Source of the DNA: Pelomyxa schiedti
Lineage: Eukaryota > Evosea > Pelobiontida > Pelomyxidae
Length of the DNA stretch: 64,000 nt
Direction: 5' to 3'
Assembly (NCBI GenBank): GCA_020536535.1
Contig: JAHLWZ010000022.1
Location: 62,001 to 126,000, forward strand
Numbering within the stretch: position 1 is the first letter of the stretch; every line of letters starts with the position of its first letter. This document shows positions 11,137-21,959 of this stretch, in pieces. The position numbers were made by a program, and so were the translations under genes. The notes under the pieces are model-generated. The model was not told the DNA's origin. It was given only the letters and a program-made list of their open reading frames with translations, and ran no database searches.

Positions 11137-14100
11137 TTACTCAAAATCGTCATCCTCATCACTCCACCCATCGTCTGAACCGTCCTGTGTGAATGTAAAT
11201 ATATCGCTGGAATTGTATGAAAAAGGGCTGATGTACCACAGCAGGCCTCCGGGAGCTGATGGCAGCTGTAAGGGCACTTACAAGTGACTTCCCTTCAGTT
11301 GAATCCACCGCGGGTGGTGGTTGCTCTGTGCGGAGTGTTTTTCGGAGTGCGGTCCCAGCAACTATACTGTCCAGCAGGGCTTTGTTACTCACAGTCTGTG
11401 TAGTGTTGTTGGTTACTGTTGACATTCAGTTATAATTGAAATGTATACTAATAGTATTTATACGCTTGTCTACTATTTGGTGGGGGGTTAGGGCACACCC
11501 TGTTAATATTTGGAGGAGCATTAGTTGCCTTTGGAGGTGGTGGAGGAGGAGGGGCTGAGGAGGAAGAGGGAGGAGGTGGTGGGGGTGGGGGTGGTGGTGG
11601 AGGGGGTTGTGGAGAAGATGTATCCTCTTCTGTGGTACGACTCCGGGGAGGCAGAGGAGGAGGTGGGGCTGATTCGTCTTCAGTGGGAGGCGGGGGTGCT
11701 GGTGGCAAATCCAAGTCCGGTTCAACTTCAATGTCATCAGGAGGGTGTGGTGCGGGAACTTCGGGCTTCGGTGGTGGGGGTGGGGGTGGTGTGTCAAGTG
11801 GGTCCTCAGATACATTGGCTGCGACTGTTTCAGTGGGTGTTCTTGAAGGCAATGGTGGTGTTTGGATGGGGGTCACTGGCGGTGTTGCTGAAGTGGTTGA
11901 GGATGGTATAGAATTTGCAGATGGCGAGTTTTGTGCGACTGAAACAGGAGTAGGCGTGCGTAGTGGGGATGGTGAGGAATCTCTCGGCTGCGCTGTTGCT
12001 GGGTTTGCCTGTGCTGTTGCTGGGTTTGTCTGCGCTGGGGGTGCTTGAGAAGGGGCTTGCTTGGTTTGCTCTGCCCGTTTTTGGGCAATGATCTTAGGAC
12101 ATAAGTGGGAGAATAAAAAATAAGGAAGCAACCTGCATAACAACTTTACGAATTTCCGGCCTCTGTAAATCTTTCCTGGAAATACCTGCTGCCTGAAAAA
12201 GTTTTTTCCATTCCTCCCAGTTCAAATTTTCGGGGTTCTTTTGATGTGTTATTTCCCGTTTTGCAGTACGAAAGGATAAAAAGTTTCAAACATACATCAG
12301 AGACTGCTTTAACAACAGAACCATTTTCTATTGGAAGACTTATATCTTTTGTGTACGCAATCATTATTTTGACATGCAATTTTCCAGATTGCACTCCCTT
12401 TTTGTTTTAGAAATGCACAATTAAAGCAAAGGGGCAACCTCCAGGCAGACCCACCTATCTTGCCAGTAGTCTGGTACAGTATTTAAATCAATGGTACTAC
12501 CGCCCAAATCATCAGATGAGAAGAAGTCTTTGTCCTTTACAGAACTCAATATATAATATTGGGAAAGAAATATCATCATACCCAGGCATGCAACTTCAGA
12601 GGTTTATTTATGTCTTTGATTTCGATTGAAAAAGATTCATTCCACTTTAAAAAAAAGTTATAAAATGCAGTACAGGAAAGTTCATACAATGGCATGCCTC
12701 CTTGCAGCAAGAGACTTTTTTACAACCTTCGTTTTTGGCTTGTGTCCATCATGCTCCTACGTGACACTAGGTAAGGGGAGTAAATTAGGAAAAGCTTACC
12801 ACAATAATATATGGTGCTGTCTTTCCGTCATAATCTCCAGCAATAAGATCCATGGATTCCATTACGTAAACATGAACCCACATCTTGTAGTTGTCAAAGA
12901 TGCCACATGTTACTGTGATTAAACCTTCCCAGGTTTTCGTTCAATTTTAGCAGACACCTGTAGATCTCTGTCACTAGAAGTATCAGCATAATTTCGAGAT
13001 TGAATTCGAGGTGGCTTAGGGGGGCCACTTGGGATATTGGGATCGGGACTAGGCGACGTAACCGAAGTCGGAGGAGGGGTTATCACCACCATTTGTGGGG
13101 CAGTCTTTGTGTCTGTTACCTGTATTCCTGTCACTGAGGAAAATACATTTGCAGCACTACCACTACAGTTGATGCTTTAAGCTTCCTTGCTTCGTCAGCC
13201 CCACCTTGCTTTCTTCCATCTTCAAAGGCTTGTTTTCTGGCAGCTTCCTCAGAACTTTTCTGTTGGGCAAGAACTTCTGCTGCAGCTCTTCTTTCTTTTT
13301 CAATTGCTTCTTGAACTGCTCTTTTGTTTTCTTCCTCTTGAACTTTTCGTCGGCTCTCCTCCACTGCCGCTTTTCTCGTTGCTTCCTCTACAGCCAAGCG
13401 CATAGCTTCTGTGTGAGTATTTGCATCAATTTGTGCTTGTGTCACAGCCCGCTGGAGTGCAGCTTCAGCTGCAGCTTTTCTTGCCGCTTCATCGGCAGCG
13501 GTGCGTCTCATCATGCCTTCAGCTTGGGCAAGTCTAGCTGCCTCGTCTTCTGCTGCTTTTCTCTTTGCCTGTTCTAGAGCTAATGCTTTATCAGCTTGCT
13601 CTCTGGCTTGCTGTGCTTGTCGTAACATTTCTTCCTCGGCAGCTTTTCGTCGGGCTATTTCTTCTGCAGCTGCCTTATCTGCTTGCTCTCTTGCCCTTAA
13701 GAGACGTTGTGCTTCCCCCTCTGCTGCCAACCTCCTGGCTTGTTCTTCAGCGGCAATTCTGCTTGCTTGCTCTCGATCACGGGCCAAGCGGGCAGCTTCT
13801 TCCTCCAATGCTCGCCTCCTCATTTGCTCCTCGGCCGCCGCGCGAGCAGCAAGTTCTTCCTTCGATTTCAATTGTGCCGCTTCTTGTGCTTTTCTTTGTG
13901 CTTCTTCTTCTGCCCTTTGCTTCTCAGCAGTGAGTCTTCTGGCAGTCTCTTCTGCTTGAAGTCTAAGTGATTTAGTGGACTATGGGGAGAGTAATGGAAG
14001 ATACCTTGCCTGTGCTTCAGCAACACGCTTAGCTTCCTCTTGTTGCAAACGCCAAATTGCTTCTTGCTGCAATCTCCTTGCATTTTCTTCAGCTTGGAGC

Positions 14101-16276
14101 CTAAAGTGAGTATTTACAATTCAGATCTTAAGGAAATTGGTTTACCTGGCTTGCTCTTCAGCAACACGTTTTGCCTCTTCTGCGGCTAAGCGCTTAGTAG
14201 CTTCTTCGTTTTGTTTGCGAAGCATTTCCAGTTCTGCCGCTCGTCTTCTGGCCTCAAGTTCCAGTTTTTGTTGCTGCTCCTCCCACTGGCGGCGTTTAAC
14301 CTGAGCAACAAGGCGTTGTGCTTCTTCAGCTTCACGTTCTTGCTGGATTGTGTTATTTTTTATTTTGGAACACAAGACCATTAGTTCACCTGTTGCCTCT
14401 CTTGCTGTTGTCGTAATAGTTCTGCTTGCTGTGCAAGTTTTACTTCTAGCTCCTATTGCTGTCGGTTACGGCTAAAAGGTGATGAATTAGTATACTCTTT
14501 GTTTGGCCTCTTCTAAAGCAAGTTTCCGTTTGTTTGCCTCCTCCAGTGCTTGTTGCTTTATGATAAGTTCCAGTAAATAAATAAAAGGGTTAAACAGAAG
14601 AATGGACCATGTATCTAGCTTCTTCAGCAGCTTTTCTCTGTGCTTGCTCTATCTTCAGCTGAGCTTCCTCTGCAGCTTTCCTTTTCGCTTCCTCTATTTT
14701 CAGCTGTGCATCTTCTGCAGTTTTCTTCATTTCTTGAAATCTTGCTTCTTTTTCCTCTTCCATCCGCAGAAGGCGGGCTATTTCAGCTTGCCTAGGTACT
14801 TATAAGTAAAGAAATGCTGAGGTAGGGCATGCCTCTCCTGCTCGCGCTTCTGCCATTCTTCTCTTGCCTTCAGTTCTGCCTGTTTTAGTAACTCAGTTTG
14901 CCTGGGCAGTTTAAAAGAAGGCAATGAGAGTGCCTAAAATACCTCTGAGCTTCTTCCGCCTTGCGTCTGGTTTCTTGTGCTGCTTGTTCTTCAGCCCTAC
15001 GTCTGGCTTCTTGTGCTGCCTGTTCTTCAGCCTTTCTTCTGCAAATTTAACTGTGAGAAGCCCTGCCCCTGAAAGGAACCATACCGCATATCGTCAGCTG
15101 CTTGTTGTTCAGCCTGCTTTCTGCTGATGGTTTTTCAAAAGAAAATAAATCAACAACGAACCTTAATGCTTCTTCCACCTTACGTCTTTTCTCTGCTACT
15201 TGTTCTGCTGCTTGTTTCCTACAACTGGTAAGCATAATTGAAAGACAAAGAGTGTGTACTGTTGCAAGTCTCTTTGTTTAATCAAAGCCACAAGCTACAA
15301 TTTGAGTAGAAAAAAGCTAAAAGGAAAATAGGTACTTACTCGTAGATTTTCTTGGTCATCGTTATTGACATTGACCTAAATGAAGTTATGTCATATCCAT
15401 ATGTTAAAATTGATACTGGCGACGAGGTAGTTGGCGGCACAACTGATGGTTGTACTAGGGGGGTAGATGCAGTAAAGCCGACGTGTGAAACAGGAAGTGT
15501 AGTGGTAGGTTGCACAACAGGGAGAGAAGTAATAGAAGGTTGGCCAATGGAAGGCAAAGTAACACTCGCGACTGCCGCTGTAGGTGTGCTGGGTGTTGTA
15601 CCGAAGGTAGAATAAGTGCCAAACTGCTGTCCTGTGGTGGCTGTTGAAGATGGAAACATAGAAGAACTGAGTTGTTGATGGGACATCGGAGTTGTCTGGT
15701 TTGAGACAGGAGCCGAAGGTAGAACATTTGGAGAGGTTGCCTGCACATTTGGGTAGGCTGATGTTACTTGCGGAGCGGGTGCAGGGTACACTGTAGTGAA
15801 GTTTAAAGAAGAAAACTTCGAAAAACACGAATACCTGTAGAAACACTTGTCTTCAAGCATTGCAAACACAATTGATAGGCACAACCCCCAAAACAACACT
15901 TGAGTCTTGTTCCATAGGGTGAAGAGCCACACGATTGGCACCAGAACTGGTTCTGTTCTACACTCATCATAAGAAGGTGGTGGTGGGTAGACACTTTGAA
16001 GAGGTCTTTTCCACAAGGTACTTGTTTTGGAGTTTAATTGAGAAAAAGTGAGGAAGAGGAGATACAGTCAGTTTGGGGTACAGTAGCAGTGAACTTCAGG
16101 CATGATTCACACATGTCATATCGGCAGGTCTGTTGGTATCCAAGAGAGTCAATACATGCGTAACGGGGGTCTTGTGGTGATTTAACAGTATTACAACAGA
16201 AGCACGTCCAACACCCTGAAAGTGGTGGTGCCAGCTTTAGGAAGTGATGGTGGCGTTGTGATGGTAGATTTGGCAT
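11137..16276 (-). CDS. Multidomain WASP-like protein: zinc fingers, coiled coil, C2, polyproline, WH2-central-acidic (VCA)
   Basis: In order from the N-terminus: two Cys-rich fingers (16276-16040, CWTCFCC ... CESCL; 15990-15830, WCQSCG ... CLQCL), a Ser/Thr/Pro-rich linker (15800-15380), a long Ala/Glu/Arg coiled coil spread over many exons (15230-13170), a Pro-rich spacer, and a C2 domain (about 12970-12330: MWVHVYVMESMDLIAGDYDGK, VWNESFSIEIKD). Next comes NPENLNWEEWKKLFQAAGIS (12240-12180), like the segment just after a CRIB motif. Polyproline follows (12070-11520), then a WH2 helix NKALLDSIVAGTALRKT (near 11380). The end is a central helix and an acidic tail with a Trp, DDGWSDEDDDFE. The last parts match the VCA module that binds actin and activates Arp2/3. 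Junctions from the coiled coil to the stop were checked for phase. The link from fingers to coiled coil was not, so two genes remain possible. Confidence 0.72.
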
Positions 16277-16374
16277 CTGATCATAAGGTATTTCTCTCTA
16301 TACAAGACAGATAAGAAAAATAGCCAAGCAAAAATACTATATAGCCAAAAAAAAAGAAAAAAAAAAGAGGGAAA

Positions 16375-16809
16375 TTACAGAAGGAGGAGTGACAGTAAAA
16401 GCAGGACAAGGTGTGTTGCTAGAATATGAATAGACACCATTTCTAAATGAGCCAACGAGGCTGGTTGCTTGTTGAGGGGAGGGATAAGCTCCAAAAAAGC
16501 CACCCTGTTGTTGACAACAACAATTAATTCACCCATAATGGCCACATGGCATAGGACCCGACCCCACACGCGTGGTTCATACGTTTTCACCAACGACCCC
16601 AGCGTGTCGTGCAGCGGAACAAACAGATCCAGCGTACAGGTCCGTCCCATAACAAGGTCCCCCCGCAGTGCACCCCTTGTTACTACCCAAGCAATAGTAT
16701 CTAATTGCGTTGAGCTCAACGTGGTAGAGTGTGCTAAGTTCGCAGACGGGAGCAAAACGAGGGAAAAACCAAAGACACACAAGTTGCCATAGACCCCACA
16801 CGACGCCAT
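16375..16809 (-). CDS. Small predicted secreted, GPI-anchored protein (144 residues)
   Basis: This intronless frame starts at the ATG at 16809. It has an N-terminal signal peptide (about residues 1-27, hydrophobic core FGFSLVLLPSA). A compact globular part rich in short hydrophobic strands follows (LDLFVPLHDTLGSLVK, HVAIMGELIVVVNN). The last ~16 residues are almost all Leu/Val after a small-residue stretch, the pattern of a GPI-attachment signal. An in-frame Met 69 codons upstream is preceded by a Lys-rich low-complexity stretch and is less likely to be the start. The function is unknown. The gene ends only ~100 bp before the start of the WASP-like gene. Confidence 0.5.
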   Translation of the reverse strand: MASCGVYGNLCVFGFSLVLLPSANLAHSTTLSSTQLDTIAWVVTRGALRGDLVMGRTCTLDLFVPLHDTLGSLVKTYEPRVWGRVLCHVAIMGELIVVVNNRVAFLELIPPLNKQPASLAHLEMVSIHILATHLVLLLLSLLLL

Positions 16810-17219
16810 TCGTGTAGATCTACAACGACTCTCTGATTGCGGTTTGCTGTTTGTTTTTATCCTTTTCTTTTTTTTTTTTCCCCTTTTTTTCCTTTCTTCT
16901 TGTGTGTTTGGGCTTCTTTTCGTTGCATTCGTGTCAGATCTGTTGGTGTTCAAACTATTCAATGCACCTCTTCCACAAAAAGGGTGTCTTGTTGGGGTTT
17001 TTTTTTTTATTGACAAAGTGTAGTATTTTGTCGTTCAGTGGTCTTTGTTATGAGTGTTGGGTGTTGCCAGTGTTGAAGCTGTCATTCTCAGAGTGTTCAC
17101 TTGGTTGATGATGTCATATACATCAAGGCAGGGAACGGCTAGTGACACGAGGGTGGGGTACAAATCAAGCCATATCGTGACCCAGAGGTGATAGACAAGG
17201 AACACATCTGTGTGAATGT
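16810..17219. other. Intergenic region upstream of the small surface-protein gene
   Basis: About 410 bp contain several T-runs on the plus strand (near 16870 and 17000). These look like A-rich tracts in the upstream region of the minus-strand gene. No gene is seen. Confidence 0.45.
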
Positions 17220-18099
17220 TTAATAGGCCGTATCACTTGATGGAATTCGTTGTATATTCTTTACTTTAGAAACAGGACACATACAGGAGAAAATGCGTAT
17301 TAATCTTTGCACACTGAACGCAATTAATTGTAGAATCCAAGTCGTCTTTGGCGTCGGTTGAAATGCCTCTCTAATCAGCAATAGGACTGACGAAGTCGCC
17401 GTCGACACCTCCCATATTTGAGTACCAAGGCAGAACGATGGCGGAACTAGTAGACACAAGTACGTGTGGTGATTGCAATTAAAATGCTGGCGAAACAATA
17501 TAGCCATACCAACTGAATATCTGATGAACGTGTGAGATAGAAGACGCAGCAGCGTTCCCGTCAGGTGGTGGCATACTGTGAACCTACAGAGCCGCACCGG
17601 TTTTTTCCCCATATGACATGGAAGTCAATATAGACCACACACGCACATACTTGATGTAAGGGCGCGAGTACATTCCCCGAAGCGGGAGAACGAGCATCAA
17701 GTCAAACAGCCACAATGCGCAGCTCACCGTGCACGACATGTTGAACCAGAAGGCGTCCCCGTAAAAGTAGGCGGCGATTCCAATGTATCCCACAAACGCG
17801 TTGCTCAGCGTCCCGCACGCCGCCCTTGTGATTTTGTGCAACCGTAACCAGTTGAATTCCTCGCCGCCGACCCCGCGCCGCCAGGACGTGGACGAGGGCG
17901 AAGGCGAAGGCGAAGGCGAAGGCGGGTCGCCGTTATGGGATTCGAACACGTCGACCGGCGCCAGCTCCCTCAATGCCCACGCAACCAACGACGCGACGAC
18001 GAACTCGGCGCCAACAAACGCCAAAAACACACCCACGTGCTGCCCCACAACAGCACCGAGCGCATCCCCCTCTTCGTTGGGTGCACCACCACCTGTCAT
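17220..18099 (-). CDS. TLC-domain multi-pass membrane protein
   Basis: The start is at the ATG at 18099. The N-terminal ~45 residues form a hydrophobic helix (VGVFLAFVGAEFVVASLVAWAL). A loop with a Ser-Pro repeat follows, encoded by a hexanucleotide repeat near 17894-17925. The core fits a TRAM-LAG1-CLN8 domain: AYFYGDAFWFNMSCTVSCALWLFDLMLVLP, then VCHHLTGTLL with the paired His typical of the fold (after a ~70-nt intron), then IWEVSTATSSVLLLIREAF, like the TLC pattern of an acidic residue followed by Ser/Thr and Asn/Arg. A further helix leads to TAA at 17220. TLC proteins act in sphingolipid synthesis or membrane-lipid sensing. The Arg/Lys-poor loops and short length suggest a TMEM136/TLCD-like member, not ceramide synthase. 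Two introns are supported. Confidence 0.62.
17894..17925. repeat. GGCGAA hexanucleotide repeat
   Basis: About five copies of a GGCGAA-type hexamer are read on the minus strand as an alternating Ser-Pro tract in a loop of the TLC protein. Confidence 0.85.
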
Positions 18100-18389
18100 T
18101 TATGTTGGCAGGAAATTCGGACGTATGTGTAGATACGCTTCAGCACTCATTCCGGTATGGTACCACCTTTTTTGGGTACTTGATTTAGCGGAACTAGTGG
18201 CGGGTGACACAAGAAAACGGTTCCCCTTCTTTTCGTTTCCCACGGGTTACTGTTGGTGGGTGTTAAACCATTACTAAAACTCGCAGATAAACCATAGTAC
18301 AGATTATATTGGGGTTCTCCACTCCCACTACACCTTTCAAACAAACAAACAGTAACAAGCTCAATCAACTTCTGCAAGGTCAGGTGACT

Positions 18390-20460
18390 TCAGTGTTGTG
18401 AACACTTCTTCCATCTGTATGGAAATAAGGGTTGGAATTTGGGGTACCCGGAGCACACAATTTGGTACTGCTCCTCAGTTTTTTGCCAAGCTTCCAAAAA
18501 TACTTTGGCTTGTTGATAGTCCTCATTTTGGCAGCACCTAGAGAAAAAAATTCGGAAGAGAAGAATTCAGAGAGATGGTACCTGTCCTCCTCTGCCCGTA
18601 GACCTACAAGGGATGAATAGGTCTTGTCCTTCAGGCCCTGGTTGTTTGCTTATGATTGGGTTGTACATTATAGACACGCATACAATAATCTCCTGCCATA
18701 GCTCCTTCAGTTGTGTTTTTTGTTCTGTAAGTTTCACTTCAAGACTGTTTTTGACGCCGCTTATCTCGCCCAATTGTTTCTCAAGGAGTATTTGTTCTTG
18801 TTTTACCTGTGGATATTTAGGTGTGGAACATGAGTGGAGTCACCTTTTCGGCAGCGTCATACTCCCTTAAGCGGGCATGTTCACGCTTTTTAGTATCGAG
18901 AGACTGTGCAAACGCCTCCAAATTTTTAAACTTTCCAGAGAGGGTGCGATGGTGGACTGCACAACGCTTTGTATTGACAAAAGAGTCCTGATACAGTAAG
19001 GGTGAAGAAAAAAAAAAGGGAATAAATATGATGACCTCATATTTTCTGGCAAGCTTTCTGAAGGGAAACGAAAAAGAAAATCCTGTGAGGTTTTCTTCAA
19101 CCGCGTCCAGGATTCCCTTTACTTCACCTCCACCAACAAGGAATACAGTTTCAGGTCCGATGGTGATCTTTTATCGTTAGGCAGGCATTTACATCAAAAG
19201 GAAGTGAAACCTTCAGAGAGCTGTCATTAACTAAATAGGTGTCTATCGTCGGATGCCATGGAAACACCTTTTCCGTAGAATTCGCGGAGACTGCAAGCCC
19301 AGCAGGGGTCACTGCTAGCTTAACTGTTGTTTCTCCTTCCTTATTTTTCAGCGAAGCTCGAAAGTGGGTACTGAAAAGGGTAAATTTTCAAAACAAGGTA
19401 TGGGGTGTACCATGTCTTCGATTTGGCTGGTGAAGGTTTGCTACTTGGAGGTAAAGGCTGAGGGACAGTAACAAGAGGAGCTGATTGAGTAACTGCTGGG
19501 CAAGCCTGAGGGATGGTAACAAGAGGAGCTGATTGAGTAACCGCTGAAGGTGTCTGGGTGACAGTTGACAGAGGTGGTGTCGGTGAGACAGCTACAAAAT
19601 GTCAGTAGAATAACCGAACGAAGAAACAGACCTGCCAGTTTGGAAATAGGTGGAATTGGTGGTGTGAGAACTGGAGTTGGTGATGTTGGCAACTGTACAT
19701 TTCTTAACTGATGAGTAGGAAATCCCCAAATTGGTATTTGATACCCGTGAAAATGATTTGCTTGGTATATTCGACTCATAACAAGAAGTAAAAAATTTTG
19801 GGCTAGATCTTGTGTTTCAAATCCAAGTCCAATCTCTGGAAAGTGTTATTCCATAGCACAAAATGGGCACAAACTTTCACAAATAATAAAATATCTGCAG
19901 CTGTCACCAGCTGCAATAATGCTGCGTTCATCAACCTCAAATGAGGATATGGTGATTCGACCTAGTGAAAGTTAAAATACTAAATACCAAAGAGTTATAG
20001 AACCAGTTAGAGTGAGAATGCAAGCACTTTGACGGGCAATGACATTAATAATCACATAGTCAACTGGTTCACCCCAGTTAGATGAAATTCTGAAGACCTT
20101 TCAGTAATATTTCTGGATGACTTAAATTTACATCTCATCACCAGATGTAACATTGAATATCCAACACCCAATTTCCTCAAATGCTTTGAAAGGAAATAAA
20201 TCAGGGTCCATAAGAAAGGAGACTACTGAAAGGAGAAGATTGTGCTCGCATTTTAGTAAGGGGTAAAGATTTCTCAGTTGTAGTTGCAAGCAGGTTGATA
20301 CAGGATGGTGCTCGTGGCCTTAACTAATTCAGATTTACGTCAAGTAATAAAGAATGACCTTGGAGGTAAAGTTAACGTGGGTGGTTCAGCACGTCTGCTG
20401 GAAGGAGATTTTTTCTCTTGAAATGCTTTGAAAGTTTTCAACAGGTCAGGAACTGCTGAG
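18390..20460 (-). CDS. PH-superfamily (NECAP / FKBP15-type) plus coiled-coil protein
   Basis: The exons join as follows. A short N-terminal region (VPDLLKTFKAFQEKK and a Pro/Ser linker, 20460-20240) leads to a first PH-like domain (20190-19760). Its strands are FEEIGCWIFNV, DYVIINVIARQSACILTLTG, RITISSFEVDE and DSCRYFIICEKIGLGF, with a C-terminal helix DLAQNFLLLVMSRIYQ. A Thr/Pro/Val linker with a 16-residue tandem repeat follows (19640-19440). A second beta-rich domain (19370-19090: TVKLAVTPAGLAVSA, VFPWHPTIDTYLVND, ETVFLVGGGEVKGILDAVEENL) precedes a C-terminal coiled coil (18980-18400). The first domain resembles the PHear domain of NECAP and the WH1-like domain of FKBP15, both found in endocytic adaptors. 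A role in vesicle traffic is inferred. The first exon was not resolved. Confidence 0.55.
19455..19548. repeat. 48-bp tandem repeat, two copies
   Basis: Two near-identical 48-bp units lie head to tail and encode a 16-residue repeat (VTQSAPLVTIPQ type) in the linker of the PH-like coiled-coil protein. Confidence 0.8.
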
Positions 20461-20562
20461 AGTTAGGCCAGTGAGTAGCTATCATAAAGGCAATGCTACC
20501 TATGTGTTTCTTTTTTCTCTTTTTTTTTTTTTAAAGAAACAGTATTAGTTAGTGATAGAATG

Positions 20563-21468
20563 TCATATTGAAAAAACCGAAGTGGATTCTGGTGCTGATG
20601 TTTCCAGTACTGATTTAGGAACAGGTAAGGTCCTTCTAAGTGCTTCCATAAATACCTCTTGTACACCTTGCATTAATAAGGAGCTGCACTCCATATAGCA
20701 AAGTGCCATTAGATGCTTTGCTAACTGTTCACCCTTTTGTTTCAGTTAATTTGGCACTTCGGAGTTCAGGTTTGTTCCACCTCCTCCCTTGAGACAACAT
20801 CTGCCTCTGGTTTTGTGTCTCGTAAATCTGTCATGGTGCCCACAATGATGTACTTCGCGAGTGAGTCATACCGGACTACTTCAGGCCACCACTAAAAAAG
20901 TTGGACAAAATTACTTCAGCTAAAGGCAAACATTTAGAGAGCAGTTAGTACTTTTGTACGTATATGTTCAAAACTTGTCCGTGAGGCAACTGAAAACACT
21001 AATAAAAAAGCATCTGTGTCAGGGTAGCTCAATGGTCTAAGTCTGTCATAGTCTTCCTTTTGAATTATCAACTCATTCTCATAATTTGCCAAACAAAGAG
21101 TAAACTTGTCCAGCAGTGTCCCACAGTGAAACCAACCGCGGGCTACCATCAACAACGACACTACTGTTGTAGTTCTCGAATACTGCTTAGGAGGTGAACT
21201 CCTCCCAATGAAAGAGAGTAAAAAACCACACCAGTAGGAACATATTCCACTATGAACAACATATGAGTGTGAAAAAGGGAAAAAAAAAAACAAAATTTCA
21301 GCAAGGCACAACTAGAAAGCAACAAAGAACGCAGCAATAACCAACGCACCCATAATGCGAGAACAACGTACCAGGAAACTTGTGCTCAGTGAAGGCAATC
21401 AGAAGCACGGTCTTTCCGGCGTCGTCGTCACCAATAACAACGATCTTGGTCTCTCTTACAAATGCCAT
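20563..21468 (-). CDS. Atypical Rac/Rho-family small GTPase
   Basis: The start is the ATG at 21468. Exons join in frame through introns of 40-150 nt. The protein of ~190 residues follows Rac1: a P-loop [18 protein letters not shown] (switch I with the effector Thr), [19 protein letters not shown] (switch II, Gln61 equivalent kept), [32 protein letters not shown], and a C-terminal helix with MECSSL. Two nucleotide-binding motifs are altered. The position equivalent to Ras/Rac Gly12 is Asp, and the TKLD base-specificity motif reads TMTD, with Met for Lys. The reading frame ends at TGA (20563-20565) with no CAAX box and no polybasic tail. An alternative last exon reaching further left is possible. 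Rac proteins steer actin; this one may be GTPase-defective or fast-cycling. Confidence 0.8.
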
Positions 21469-21959
21469 CACCGCCCCTGATGATCTTGGGTTTTTTCAAG
21501 TGAAAAGAACAAACGAACTCGAAGCCTTTCAAAGGATGTCAAACAAAATTGGAACGTTCCTTCTGCCAGGGACTCTGAAATTTAGGAACGGGGGATTGGG
21601 AAATGGCATAGTATGCCGGCCGCGAACCCGCCCACCTCCTTTCGGAAACTATGGACGTGCATACCAGCACATTCACAGTTCCAATAAAAAGAGAAATTCT
21701 CAACTCATCTCCATCTTGGTAAGTTGACTTGAGGGGTACGTAGCCGCTGCGCGTGGGGGTAGCAATGTCCTGTGGCTGCATCGTTTGTGGGAGCGGCGAT
21801 GATGATGATGGTGGTTGCATTTCCGCTCGTCCCATAAGTCCAGTTTGCCCGGCGGCGTACGGCCGCTACGCCCCCGCTGCCGTGCCCTCCACCGCCATGG
21901 CCGTGTGCTTCTCCCCCGACTTCGACGTGGACATCGACGCGCCGCAGACGCAGCCCATA
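21469..21959. other. Divergent spacer between Rac-like and ALG5-like genes
   Basis: About 490 bp separate the two divergent starts. The open frame of the ALG5-like gene extends upstream without a stop to an ATG at 21753, so the spacer may be as short as ~285 bp. No other gene is supported, although both strands show long GC-rich open frames here. Confidence 0.5.

Noticed and set aside
11525-12048. Plus-strand Gly/Val-rich open frames
   Set aside because: They are the antisense of the polyproline exon of the WASP-like gene.
13187-13970. Plus-strand Leu/Cys/Ser-rich open frames that look membrane-like
   Set aside because: They are antisense shadows of the Ala/Glu/Arg coiled-coil exons.
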